The translations under genes were made by a program, and so were the position numbers. The notes beneath the pieces are model-generated. The model had not been told where the DNA came from and searched no databases. It saw only the letters and a program-made list of their open reading frames with translations. DNA of 42,170 nucleotides from Polymyxa betae (Eukaryota > Endomyxa > Phytomyxea > Plasmodiophorida > Plasmodiophoridae), in NCBI GenBank assembly GCA_003693705.1, contig RBZT01000798.1, positions 5,810 to 47,979 of the forward strand, read 5' to 3'. Shown here piece by piece: positions 22,416-31,810 of the stretch (position 1 is the first letter of the stretch; every line of letters begins with the position of its first letter).

Positions 22416-23370
22416 CGGAATGACGATGTCGGTCGGTTGTCGCCATTCTGGATCCAAGAGAGGATCGTGTGCGCGTCATCTGGTCTTACAGACGACTTTG
22501 TGGAGACGCCGAGTCGTTCGGTTCTGTTGTTAGTTGCCGAGGCCGTAATTACAATGCGTCTTGTAGAATAAATAGGATTAACGCTCTGATGCATTTATAT
22601 CAAGCCTCTCGCTGATATTGGAATTTAAACAGTTTGGGTTTCTTCAAGTCTCTCTCATTTCTTCCGAATTTTCCTTTCAAGAGCACAGGAATTGAAATTG
22701 CCCAAATGGTTTACTTTTTCCAAATTGTTGATTTTGTTCTTGATCAGAGATAGATTCGACATCTACTTTTGACTACGAGCAAGTTTCGCTTTGATTCACC
22801 TGACTTCTAACAGGCTGCAGAAAAGCGGCACCCTCTTCGTTTTATCGTTCCTATTGGTCGAATTTAATATCGAGAGTGTGATAAACCAGTCCGAAATCAC
22901 TGTGAATGATAAGGCTTCAAACGGTTTATAACGGAGAAATTTGGCGAGAAGACGGAGACGATGCGAGAAATTGAGTCATTGATGTCGTGACAACGAGTTT
23001 GGCTATAACGTACTGATTTGCATTACATGCATTTAATAGGCCTGTTTATCGTGCAAATCAGTTACCCAGAACATAACTCCGCAGAATTGAATTACAGAAG
23101 TCGATTGTACTTGATCATTCAGTCAATCACCAGCTGAGTTAATAGGAACATCACATCTCTTGGTAACATTACAGCCCTTGCTGTATCAGAACATGAAACA
23201 AAAGCTTTGTTGGTGAATATGTTTGTTGTTGATAACAGGGTTCAGTAGAAACTAATACGCTGATAGGGGCTGATAAAATCTCATTCAAATTGTTGAACCT
23301 TCACTTTTTGTGGAAACTTTAGATGAGTGACATGCAAAGTCAGTTGATCTGAATCTCATCACGGGTTTAT
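22416..23370. other. Intergenic, one coding-like segment
   Basis: 22773-22931 on the plus strand is open and protein-like (LFVLSFLLVEFNIESVINQS), with a possible TTCTAACAG acceptor inside it at 22813. No start or partner exon was found. The rest shows nothing; the right edge is the 3' flank of the minus-strand gene, where TGA overlaps AATAAA. Confidence 0.3.
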
Positions 23371-24219
23371 TCACAGTTGCGGAATCGCCTGCTGTAAAAT
23401 CCGGTCACATAACTCGATCTGATTCTGGACTCCAAGCTGCAGAACAGAGCGGAAACGTTTCACGACCTTGATCACCTGATGCGTCTGAACTCCGAAATCG
23501 CACTGCTTCACCATCTCCGTGATATACCGCATTCGCTGGGCCTCCTCAATCACAATGACGTAGTCCGAATGCAGCAGCTCTTCCGCGGGCATTTCGATAC
23601 GCGCAACCACCCGAATCACCTCCAGAAACGCCTTCATTGCGCAGTCCGCCTGTCCATACACGGCATCGACCAAATCCGAGATCTCAACTCCGTCCTCATT
23701 CTCGATCAGCGGACCTTCCGCCAACAGCCACGAATACAGACAGCGCTGCTGTAAGTTGCGGAGTCCGTAACTCCGTGCGAATTGTAGCATCTCAATGTCG
23801 AAGACTTCGATTTTCTGCGATAACACCGCCCCGATCAGCGGCAAGGCATGTCTCGCCCCGATAAAGTCCGCATAGACGGCCATGGTCGCCAGAACTTGCT
23901 TGAACTGTTTCACCAGCAGCGTCTCGGCCACGGTATTATCATCACGGACTGCGGCGCGGAGATACAGAACGCGCAGTAACATTTCGAAGATGGATTCGGC
24001 CTCAATGCGCAGTTCGGCGGGTTGCAGACTGCGTGGTAGAATCACCGGCGGTAAGTAGACGTGAAAACAGCGCGCTAAAAGAGGATCTGGAAGGGTCCAT
24101 CGGAAAGGCGGATTTCCAAGAAGGTCGTTGGACATGCCGAAAGACCGCGGCCCTACAAGCAGCACGTAGTTCGGATGAGTAACGCCATCGAACATGGTCA
24201 CATCCTCGGCGCACCTCAT
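23371..24219 (-). CDS. Possible BTB/POZ-like protein
   Basis: Single exon, 282 residues, ATG at 24219. The order of elements resembles BTB domains: a strand pair (NYVLLVGPRSFGMSNDLL), then strands, then a helix pair (ESIFEMLLRVLYLRAAV), then ADFIGARHALPLIGAVL and FARSYGLRNLQQRCLYSWL, like the BTB C-terminal helices. Identity is low, so this is a fold guess. BTB proteins usually dimerise and recruit Cullin-3. The start codon sits directly after a telomere-like tract, and AATAAA overlaps the TGA stop. The gene is more GC-rich than its flanks. Confidence 0.6.
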   Translation of the reverse strand: MRCAEDVTMFDGVTHPNYVLLVGPRSFGMSNDLLGNPPFRWTLPDPLLARCFHVYLPPVILPRSLQPAELRIEAESIFEMLLRVLYLRAAVRDDNTVAETLLVKQFKQVLATMAVYADFIGARHALPLIGAVLSQKIEVFDIEMLQFARSYGLRNLQQRCLYSWLLAEGPLIENEDGVEISDLVDAVYGQADCAMKAFLEVIRVVARIEMPAEELLHSDYVIVIEEAQRMRYITEMVKQCDFGVQTHQVIKVVKRFRSVLQLGVQNQIELCDRILQQAIPQL

Positions 24220-24237
24220 GGTTAGGGTTTAGGGTTT
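24220..24237 (-). promoter_or_regulatory. Telomere-like tract at start codon
   Basis: On the minus strand AAACCCTAAACCCTAACC runs directly into the ATG of the BTB-like gene. In plants such telo-boxes in 5' leaders bind Myb-like factors. Whether it is regulatory here is inference; it may equally be telomerase-derived repair filler. Confidence 0.45.
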
Positions 24238-24249
24238 CCACAGCAGAGT

Positions 24250-24622
24250 TTGGGGAGGGAGGAGGAGGTGGCGGGAGGGCGGCGGTGCCCGAGACAAAGA
24301 CGAGAGATCAGATCTGGAGGAGAGAATCGGCGATATTTCGAATCTGAAGGTCCGAAAGTCACAGACACGGAGCTCGCTATTCACAGCCCGCAGACAGTTA
24401 CTCCGGATGTATTCATCATTCCGATGTGCGGTCTAACTGCATCATTAGAAAAAGCTCGGACTTTCCTATACAAGATTGGATGATATTGATTATAATACTA
24501 CTAGTTCGTTGATATTTTTCAACAGGCGGCGCTGTTTCCATATCGCAAGGCCGATAGAGCTCAGTCAGGCAGCCCTATCCTCGGTTTCCTGGCCTCAAAA
24601 AGGTGTCAATGCATCACAATAA
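24250..24622 (+). CDS. Hypothetical two-exon ORF, divergent from BTB-like gene
   Basis: Exons 24250-24408 and 24449-24622 are joined by a 40-nt intron (GTATTC...CATTAG) with CTAAC as branch site. Phase agrees and the second exon is open for 57 codons to the TAA (LGLSYTRLDDIDYNTTSSLI). The first exon has no ATG; its frame opens inside the telomere-like tract, so the true start is unknown. No domain recognised. It lies head-to-head with the minus-strand gene. Confidence 0.42.
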
Positions 24623-25650
24623 GTATTAAATGACATCATCAGCGATTGCCTTTCCTTGATCTGATTCTTAAAGATACGTTCACCAGGTTTCAAAGACAAT
24701 CTGGAAACTGGAGACTCAGACACGGAGTTTTTAGGCAGAAGTTTCAGGAACAGCAGCATCAGTATTGACGATGTTGCGAGAGCCGGAATATAATTCGAGC
24801 CCAATCTCGTCCTCATTAATACCATACCACTAATTTCAGATACTTCTCGAGCCATACAGCAATACATTGCGTTTCGTCACAGCAAAATCCGTCCGGAAGC
24901 CGGACTTCGGGCAGATTGATAACGACGGTCGGTTTGGAAGTCCCTCTCATCATGTTGCGACCTCCATTTTATAATGAGGTTTACACATACCGGAGCCATA
25001 ACGCGCCATTTCACTGTAACAGACGAATGCTTCATGAGAATGGGATATTGAGGGATGGGAAAATTTTAAAGACTTGTGCGGAACCTGTCAAGCCAAAATG
25101 CAACAGCAAACTTCCAAATGGAACTTTCTTTCATATATAAGTCGATTTTATTGCTGGCCAACGAATTCCCTAGACATAAAACCCTAACTCCTAATGTCAT
25201 CATATTTGTCTACGGTCATATTACGGCAGATAGGAAATGGTGTTTATAGAAATAACAGAATCAAACCTCCTTGGTGAAAGCATCAACACCTTGTATAAAC
25301 GTAACATAGGATAAATCCAATCCTTGGAACATTTGTGCTGATATCCAGAGAGACTTGTAATGTAGGTCGTATTGCTTCTCAGCAGCAGCAAGACACAGCT
25401 ATCACTACAATATTGCCAAATATACGGTAATGAGATAGGACGGCCCTCGACCTCTCAATATCAAGTCCCACTCGCAGTCCGTACAATTTGGACTGATCTG
25501 TGACATTATTCTTTTTGTAGAATATCGACAGCTTGGTAACGTGAGCTGTTTGAGGGTTATACAAGTGTCTCTACTGCCCTGAGTTACATGCTGTCGCTGG
25601 GGACGCGTTACATAACTAACTTAGCAACATAAACGTTACAGGTTTATCCC
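24623..25650. other. Intergenic, no firm gene
   Basis: A 62-codon ORF from the ATG at 24952 to 25140 (MLRPPFYNEVYTYRSHN...) has fair composition but no support. A telomere-like AAAACCCTAAC lies at 25178-25188. Confidence 0.3.
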
Positions 25651-25960
25651 ATACAGCAAGCGTTACTCTGTGGTGTATCTGATCGAGATGAGATAGCTAA
25701 ATCTGGCTCTCGTACAAGCAAACACTATTCTGTCATATTATTGGATTTAGATGATACGGGTCCAGTACAGAACAACATTACTCTGTAGTAGTATTAATTG
25801 AGATGAGGTTGGCTCGCATACAGTCCATACTACTCTGTCATCAGAGCTGGTCATCAACTGCGACACGTTACTCACGGTCTTGTATGAAATGCGTGAAATA
25901 ATTGATCAGACTCCAATAGAAGCAGTAATTACTCTGTCGTAATATAGAATTGATTTCAGG
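25651..25960 (+). repeat. Degenerate repeat, about 53-61 bp units x4-5
   Basis: Units start near 25651, 25712, 25765, 25818 and, less clearly, 25915. Each begins (A/G)TACAG or similar, followed about 10 nt later by TTACTCTGT (or ACTATTCTGT), then a GTATTATT-like run and often GAGATGAG. In one frame several units read Y-S-V-(V/I)-x-L-(I/L), suggesting decayed coding repeats. Confidence 0.55.
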
Positions 25961-26082
25961 TCGGGTTTGTGGAATTTCGCCAGATAGGACAGATCGCGGA
26001 CTGCGTCACGCAATATCTTGCGTCTCTCATTGATCATTTCTCAATGAGGCCAACATCAGATCCGTCTTCTGCCATCTCGTGA
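25960..26082 (+). CDS. Likely terminal exon of an upstream gene
   Basis: After a TTGATTTCAG acceptor the frame reads VGFVEFRQIGQIADCVTQYL and continues 41 codons to a TGA, 15 nt before the next gene's ATG. The composition is clearly protein-like. The matching upstream exon was not found, and the preceding 300 bp is the degenerate repeat. It may be the last real exon of a decayed gene. Confidence 0.4.
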   Translation, partial: VGFVEFRQIGQIADCVTQYLASLIDHFSMRPTSDPSSAIS

Positions 26083-26096
26083 TTCTCAATCTGGTG

Positions 26097-28280
26097 ATGG
26101 CGTCGTCTGCAGATCTGACGTTCCCATTCACTCTGAGTCGCGACAGAGTTGATGCTACTTCCGATGAGCTGGAATTGGCCGCTAGGTCCGGTGACCTGAC
26201 AGTTCTGCAACGTCAGCAGGACGATTTCGGAGGCGTCGTCTATGATGTTAATGTCGCACAAGCTGCTTTAAAATCGGGAAATATGGAATTTTGGGAGAAA
26301 TTTGTCTTATTGGCCCGTTGGTCATGCATTGTCCTTGAGAGCGGCACTCACGGTTTCTTGGTCGAACATCTCAATCCTGTAGACGACGTATGATCAAGCA
26401 AGATTGATGATATGACGAAATTCAAAGCTTTTCAGTTTTGTGGTTGAACAGTTTCTGGGCAATTTGCCATCGAAGGAGGATTTCCGAGTTACAGATGATA
26501 TGTTCTGGTATGATCATCGTATTATTCTTCCACCACACAGATATTCAATATGGTGTCTGGATGATTATAGAACTATCCCCAAAACTTGGCGTGGTGACCT
26601 TCTTATTCATAAAGTTTTGTATTTAGGAAATCGAATATTCATCGAGTATCTAGTTGATCAGGGGGTGAAATTCTGTCTTCAACATTTACAGCTGATTGGA
26701 TGCAAATTCCGACCTGATTTATATGATCTTGTTGTTAATAATCTTCGTCCTCATATTGATCATATTCCTGTATCATGTCAATATCCGAGATCACCCAATG
26801 ATGCCGAGGTACTTGCGGTCCTCATGTACCTAAAGCTCTACAAATAACTCAACATATTCTTGAACAGTTCAAGATCAAAATCGATATGAATGTGAAAGTA
26901 TCTCTTGACTTCCCATCTAAGTCTCGCCGTGACCGTATTGAATCTCATCTATCACCAGACGAAGGTGAGAAGGCGCTGCATCTCCCTTCTCTTACTAACA
27001 TCATGCTTAGATAAAGTCATTCCTGAAGATGAAATCGAGGTTGACGATTGGTACGATCATTTCCCAGGTAGTTTATGATCTCATATAATGTTTCAATATG
27101 ATCTTTTAACAATTGATTTCAGAACCGACGAGAACGATGATTACGCAGCCACACATGCAACATATTCTTTTTATGATTTTCTCTTCTGTTATTCCAACTG
27201 ATTTTATTATTAGGGAAGTGCAAGGTTTGTCTCAGCGTTATGAAATATTGGCTATCATGCAGTGGGCGGAATTTCCGGATCAGCTCATGAACGAAAGATC
27301 TCTATTTCTTCGTTTGCTTTTAGAAACCAATTTTGAACTTCCGAACCTGGGATATTGGGACAGATCCGACTGTATCACCACCATAATCAATAGCCTTTCC
27401 CCATCAGTGCTATCAGCTGGACATGATGACGATCTGACAGTAATGGAACACTATCTAAACCTAAGGTCTCTGCTTGACGCTTCCGATAATTTCAGTTATC
27501 GTATTTACTACTGATTGTTATTCAGTGATTACCATTCGGATATTTTGCGCTGTTTGTATTGTCGTACCACGCCACAGGATTTGGATCTGGTTCGTGTTCG
27601 AACTTTAAATTCTCTACCATTGATGGCCTGGGCTTGTCTATTCCAACATCGTAACAGGCAGCTTTTGGAAGAATTCGCAGATTTTACATCGTTCTCAGAG
27701 TCTTCTGGTCATCCTAATCGGCATCTCTTTGAGACTGCCATCAAACTATCTCTTTGGTCCCCTGAAGGTCCAGCAGTTGCTCTCACCCTACAAACTGCTG
27801 ATATCCCCAGAATGCTATCACACTGGTAATACAATGCAAATGCAAATCTGCGATTTTATTCTCATTCTGAACTGGATGCAGTCGAGATATATTTCGTAAC
27901 TCTTCGATAGATGCGACCCCATTGTATTGGTTTGTCGTCTATTGTGGGAGTTCGCAAGTATCCGAACAGATCCAGCAGCATCTACTCGATATCATTCCCT
28001 ATATATTCTCATGTCCTAATCAGCTGGATAGATTCTGCATTCAACTTCTTTACTATCCAATGTCAGTTCTGCATTTCTCTATAACTTTTGGATTCGTTGC
28101 GATTGTTGCAATATATCGTATTCATTCATGCAGACACTAAAGTTTGTGTTATCCAGGGGACAACAACGACCAGATCCATGGCTCTTTAAAGTCGGTCTAA
28201 GCCTGATTCTGCTCCAGGCTGATCGCCAGCCTTTGTTCGCTAATTCGCTCATGGGCCATAAAGGCTCACATTTGATCTAA
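26097..28280 (+). CDS. Helical (ankyrin-like) repeat protein, 8 exons
   Basis: Exons: 26097-26378, 26428-26808, 26868-26964, 27011-27067, 27123-27465, 27526-27825, 27882-28061, 28157-28280. Introns are 46-60 nt except the last (95 nt). Every phase agrees and the spliced length is 1764 nt (587 residues plus TAA). The first intron's acceptor is AAAG, not the nearby TTTTCAG, because only AAAG keeps frame. There is no signal peptide. Residues 20-80 look ankyrin-like (ELELAARSGDLTVLQRQ, then AQAALKSGNMEFWEKF); the rest is helical, Leu-rich repeats. Exons 6-7 meet inside a Cys codon after His (...LSH-C-RDIF), exactly as the exon-pair copies of the 964-6119 gene do, so the two genes are related. The role is unknown. 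Confidence 0.72.
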
Positions 28281-28467
28281 TTGCATCGTGGGTCATCTTT
28301 GTCTTCGAATGTGGCCTAAACTGTTTATTTTCTCGAATGCCTTTTTATCGGTCTCTCGCGCCTTCCTCTCTGAATTTATTCCATTTTCGTTTAATCGTTT
28401 GGACTTGTTTTCCCGCTGACATTCTGTTCTCAGTATCTGTCCATCGTTAGCTTTAAATGATGTTGAA

Positions 28468-29173
28468 ATGGGCACTGTCACTCTAGATGATTCTATCAAG
28501 AATGCTCTGCAAGCCTGTAGCTCTGTACGTGACGATCCAGAACAGCGAACTCTGAGCTCTCTGATTTTAGCTCTTACAATGGGTCTAATACTATCACCCA
28601 GTCGTAGCTCATATCTGAACCAGCTACCTGAACTTCATCATGATCAGTTCAGATATGCCTTAATGACCCTCTCCATGAACCAGCTTCATATGCAGAATAT
28701 CGCTGTCTATGAACATCTCTCTGGACTAATTCATGAGAAGCTTCTTCCAGTTCCACCATCTGCTTTCACGGATTCAGAACCACAGATTCGTCGTCGTGAT
28801 GTCACAAGCTTCGACGACGATTACGAGATACTGGAACGCCTTGGTGAGTTGCCCGTTGTCAGTCGAAATTCTGTTTCTTCAAAACTTGACATCCGGAGTC
28901 TTTTGTATTCAGTCTATGTTCATCATAAGACATTTTATCCCCTTTTGAAGTTCTATTTCAAACAGATTCAAATCTGCTTCTTTTTCTAATATTGATGTTT
29001 CGGTTGTTTGTAGCGGTTTATAGTTGTTTCCATCCTTTCTGGTATTAAATTGCATAATATTATAGGAGCAGGTGTCGATGGATGTGTTTTTCGAGGGAGA
29101 TGTCTTCGAGGTGAAAACCCGATTGAACGCACCCCTGCTTTGCAGCTAAATGCGCAGAAACGTGCGTCACCTA
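28468..29173 (+). CDS. Protein kinase N-terminus, cut by assembly gap
   Basis: Exons 28468-28843 and 29066-29173 (intron 222 nt, T-rich). Phase agrees. Residues 1-115 are helical and unassigned. Then DDDYEILERLG joins AGVDGCVFRGRCL across the intron, making a kinase glycine loop (G-A-G-V-D-G-C-V-F). The frame enters the N-run at 29174. Beyond the gap no kinase sequence follows; telomere-like repeats appear within 40 nt. The gene is truncated or the scaffold join is wrong. Confidence 0.6.
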
Positions 29174-29207
29174 NNNNNNNNNNNNNNNNNNNNNNNNNNN
29201 NNNNNNN
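29174..29207. other. Assembly gap (34 N)
   Basis: A run of 34 N between a truncated kinase gene and a telomere-like tract. The true distance may be much larger. Confidence 1.
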
Positions 29208-29243
29208 ACTCCGGACTCAACTCTCCTACCGCAGCGTATCTCC

Positions 29244-29263
29244 CCCTAAACCCTAAACCCTAA
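29244..29263 (+). repeat. Telomere-like tract (CCCTAAA)
   Basis: Nearly three units of CCCTAAA/CCCTAA in a row. It contains the stop codon of the minus-strand AT-hook gene and lies 36 bp from an assembly gap. Confidence 0.9.
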
Positions 29264-30301
29264 CAGCCCAGATTAAGGTCAGTTTCCGATACAGATTGGC
29301 TATTAAGATGAGTTTTTGTAACGCGCCTGTCGACTGCGGAATCTCGATGATTTCGTTTAGAGCGACGTTAGTTCCATGAAGGTTTATAACTAATACATTC
29401 TTGGCGCAAGAGAGATAATCCCTTCGATAGCAGGACGATTGCTGAGAAAGAGCTTCCTGCTCTTCGGCATTCCATTCCTTTCTCTAAGAAACATGATCAT
29501 CACAATCAACCTACTGATAAATAGGAATGTTTTTACCAGAAAGTGACATAAACTTTTGTAGTCTGTAATGTCAGCAACCTCATGATTCAGCAAATCGTCC
29601 AGATCGCTGTATCGTCCTCGACCTCTAGGACGACCTCGTTTTCTTTTCAAAGCTTTATTAGAAGCGTCCTGAAAGTAAAACCATCAGTAAGAGATCAGCA
29701 GTGATTAGTGATATATGACATGATCTTTGTCATTCTCCAGACAGCATTCCTGAAGCGCTGACGAATTCAAAGCGAAAACGGATCCCGGAATTGACCCTGT
29801 CAATGGTTGATCTCCAGATGCCAGGATTGATTCCGATAATGATGGATTTTCATTGCAAAAATCCTACGTAGAAGACTCAGCCTGGAAAAGTGGCAACGCA
29901 CTGAATCACATCATACAAAAGAACTTGATGACGTCTCAGGGAGCTCCTAAATAGTAGATTTAGTCGGAGATAGCTGTCAGGACGGAGCCGTCGTACATTT
30001 AAATCGAACGCGTGTCCAGATGTAGATCCTCTTTCAAAGCCAATCGCCTCCATGGCGTCTCGGACTTGATTGTCACGTAAAATAGGCTGATTATAGGAGC
30101 CATTAACTGGTCCGTTACCAATGTCGATCGACAGCTACCCAATTCATGATTAATCCGCCGCTTGGACCAGATACAGACGGGCCAGCATACCTCGGGCGGC
30201 TGCGCCGTCGGGCTGTCGACGGACTGCCCGATGTCGGTCTCAGCAGGGTTGATGGCGTCGCATGTGACCAATATCGCGAGGACGATGGAGGAAGGAATCA
30301 T
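29253..30301 (-). CDS. AT-hook nuclear protein, 6 exons
   Basis: Minus-strand exons: 30301-30191, 30134-29997, 29946-29917, 29863-29720, 29668-29537, 29483-29253. The five introns are 56, 50, 53, 51 and 53 nt. All junctions are phase 0 and the sum is 261 codons plus stop. The ORFs are too short to be seen without splicing. Residues about 148-160 (KRKRGRPRGRGRY) are an AT-hook, so DNA binding in the nucleus is likely. Exon 6 (KEWNAEEQEALSQQSSCYRR...) is SANT/Myb-like in feel but not assignable. The frame is open upstream of the ATG to about 30346, next to a minisatellite, so the start may lie further 5'. The stop TAG is inside the telomere-like tract. Confidence 0.7.
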
Positions 30302-30354
30302 TTCGGCAACTGCGACGAGAATGGTCGGGAAAAGTCCGCAGCTTATTGTTCAGG

Positions 30355-30496
30355 ACAAAGGGCTGCGCATTCCATACAAGCACAAAGGGCTGCGCATTCC
30401 ATACAAACTACAAAGAACAAAGGGCTGCGCATTCCATACAGGAGCAAAGGGCTGCCCATTCAATACAGGAACAAAGGCCACGCATCCCTTACAGGA
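30355..30496 (+). repeat. Minisatellite 1, about 25-30 bp units x5
   Basis: Five units built on ACAAAGGGCTGCGCATTCC followed by ATACA(G/A)G, with units 4-5 more divergent. The plus strand is open in all three frames across it. The same unit forms a second array at 31521-31627. Confidence 0.85.
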
Positions 30497-30502
30497 TTAT
30501 AA

Positions 30503-30634
30503 GGCCCGGTTCGATCCGCCTTGCTGCTAGAGGAGGATGGCGATGCCGACTCTCCATTCTATGTGAATACTGCTCGTGTTGTCGAGACAGTCGCCAAAGT
30601 CCGTTCGCATGTAGGACGAAATCCCAATTTTTGA
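30503..30634 (+). CDS. Coding-like segment after minisatellite 1
   Basis: One frame is open and convincing (LLLEEDGDADSPFYVNTARV, then VVETVAKVRSHVGRNPNF) to a TGA at 30632-30634. It follows the minisatellite in the same frame, apart from one TAA at 30500-30502. It may be an exon whose acceptor lies near 30495-30507. The minus strand is also open here, so the assignment is uncertain. Confidence 0.35.
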   Translation, partial: GPVRSALLLEEDGDADSPFYVNTARVVETVAKVRSHVGRNPNF

Positions 30635-30702
30635 CGGCTCAGAGACCTGGCAATCAATCCTGATTTTCTATGTTCTTTCACACGACATCTTACGAGTTTT
30701 AA

Positions 30703-30996
30703 TTAGGTGGCAACGATTCTCTTGATCCTAATTAGGCTTGAGGAATACAACCGAATTTCAATTTGTTTTTTGATTTGTTGCCTCAGTTCTGCAAACTGAA
30801 CCACCTGCCTCATTTCTGGAAAATAATTATTTTTACTACTCATGTCTCCGGTTGAAGTTTGTTACTAACTCGGCAGCTTCCTGACAACGCAGAATGTGTC
30901 GGATGGCGGCAAACATATCAAATGTGATATTCATATCTCGCTTTTCACTTGGAATGTTGGCTACGAGGTCGTAATCCAAATCCCATCTGTTCGAAA
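30703..30996 (-). CDS. Hypothetical gene, last two exons
   Basis: Minus-strand exons 30996-30866 and 30804-30703 are joined by a 61-nt intron (GTAACA...GGCAG) with matching phase, ending TAA. The protein reads SEKRDMNITFDMFAAIRHIL..., then a basic, coiled-coil-like end (ELRQQIKKQIEIRL). A further exon upstream is likely (about 31135-31080, ending GTAACAGG), but I could not fix the join. No family recognised. Confidence 0.42.
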
Positions 30997-31234
30997 CTGG
31001 TTGAAACGAATGCACAGGAATTATTTAACCATGGCGAAAACTGATGTTCAATCTGGACAAACGCAGGCATCCTGTTACGTCAATCTGTCCATTAAAACTG
31101 AAAGCCTCGTTTCGCGTTTCTTCGTGAAATTGTTCTTGATGCTTAACAGGTTACCAGGCTCAAATCAAAGTTATTAAAAAAATATGGAGTTACCAAAAAT
31201 GGTTTTTGAAGGCGGTTGGAAGCAAAAGAATGAT

Positions 31235-31306
31235 TACCGCCGCCAGGACTCGAACCCGGACCTCCAGTTCCGAAGACTAACACGCTGACCATTGCGTCAC
31301 GGCAGC
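31235..31306 (-). tRNA. tRNA-Arg (anticodon TCG)
   Basis: On the minus strand, the acceptor GCTGCCG pairs with CGGCGGT (G-T at pair 1 and one inside). The D stem is ACGC/GCGT. The anticodon stem TTAGT/ACTGG has the loop CTTCGGA, giving anticodon TCG. The T arm is CCGGG-TTCGAGT-CCTGG, with discriminator A. No intron, 72 nt. A T4 run follows on the minus strand (31227-31224). Confidence 0.9.
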
Positions 31307-31810
31307 TACCTGATTGTGTTAGAAGGACGACCTCAACTCGATGGAATCCTGCCTTCACAGAGCTTTTCTACACTCAAGGCTGCAGGTCTCAGACTAGGAA
31401 ATATCAATAAATCCTCACTTCCTACTTTACTACTTCTTCGGAATCCAACCTCGTTTACTGTGCTACGCTGAGAGATTGCTGATGAGCAATAACATATTAA
31501 CGATTGGAACAGTGCAGTGTGTGCAAAGGGCTGCGAATCCCATATAGGAAAAGGGGCTGCGCACTCCATAGAGGAACAAAGGGCCGCGTATGCCTTACAG
31601 GAAAAAGGGCTGCGCATCCCATACATTGCAGATGACGCTCTTCTTGCAGAGTCCCATCCTGATCATCTTCACCACACACTGTTAAACATCCAGATTCTCG
31701 TCATTCGTGTCTGTCTGCATCATCATCCATTGACTTTATTCGTTTCCTTTCTCGCTTTGTAGAAATTGGATCGACATCAGGATGAGCCGGTGACCAAGAC
31801 AGCAGCGTGA
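31307..31810 (+). CDS. Hypothetical protein containing the minisatellite
   Basis: Exons about 31307-31452, 31513-31699, 31763-31810, introns 60 and 63 nt. Phases 2 and 0 agree, and the TGA is at 31808-31810. The first exon reads LEGRPQLDGILPSQSFSTLK...; the second runs straight through minisatellite 2 (repeats of the KGxxxHxIxxQRAA type) into DDALLAESHPDHLHHTLLNI; the third ends KLDRHQDEPVTKTAA. No ATG is found; the 5' edge touches the antisense end of tRNA-Arg, so the gene is 5'-incomplete. The function is unknown. Confidence 0.45.
31521..31627 (+). repeat. Minisatellite 2, four units
   Basis: Four units of the same consensus as 30355-30496 (AAAGGGCTGCGCATCCCATACA and variants, separated by GGAA or GGAACA). 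In-frame coding in the 31307-31810 model. Confidence 0.8.

Noticed and set aside
24595-24867. Reverse 90-codon ORF as a gene
   Set aside because: No motif, overlaps the better-supported plus-strand exon end, and start and composition are unconvincing.
30146-30502. Plus-strand 118-codon ORF across the AT-hook gene start
   Set aside because: Antisense to a minus-strand gene supported by five phase-consistent introns; its openness partly comes from the stop-free minisatellite.
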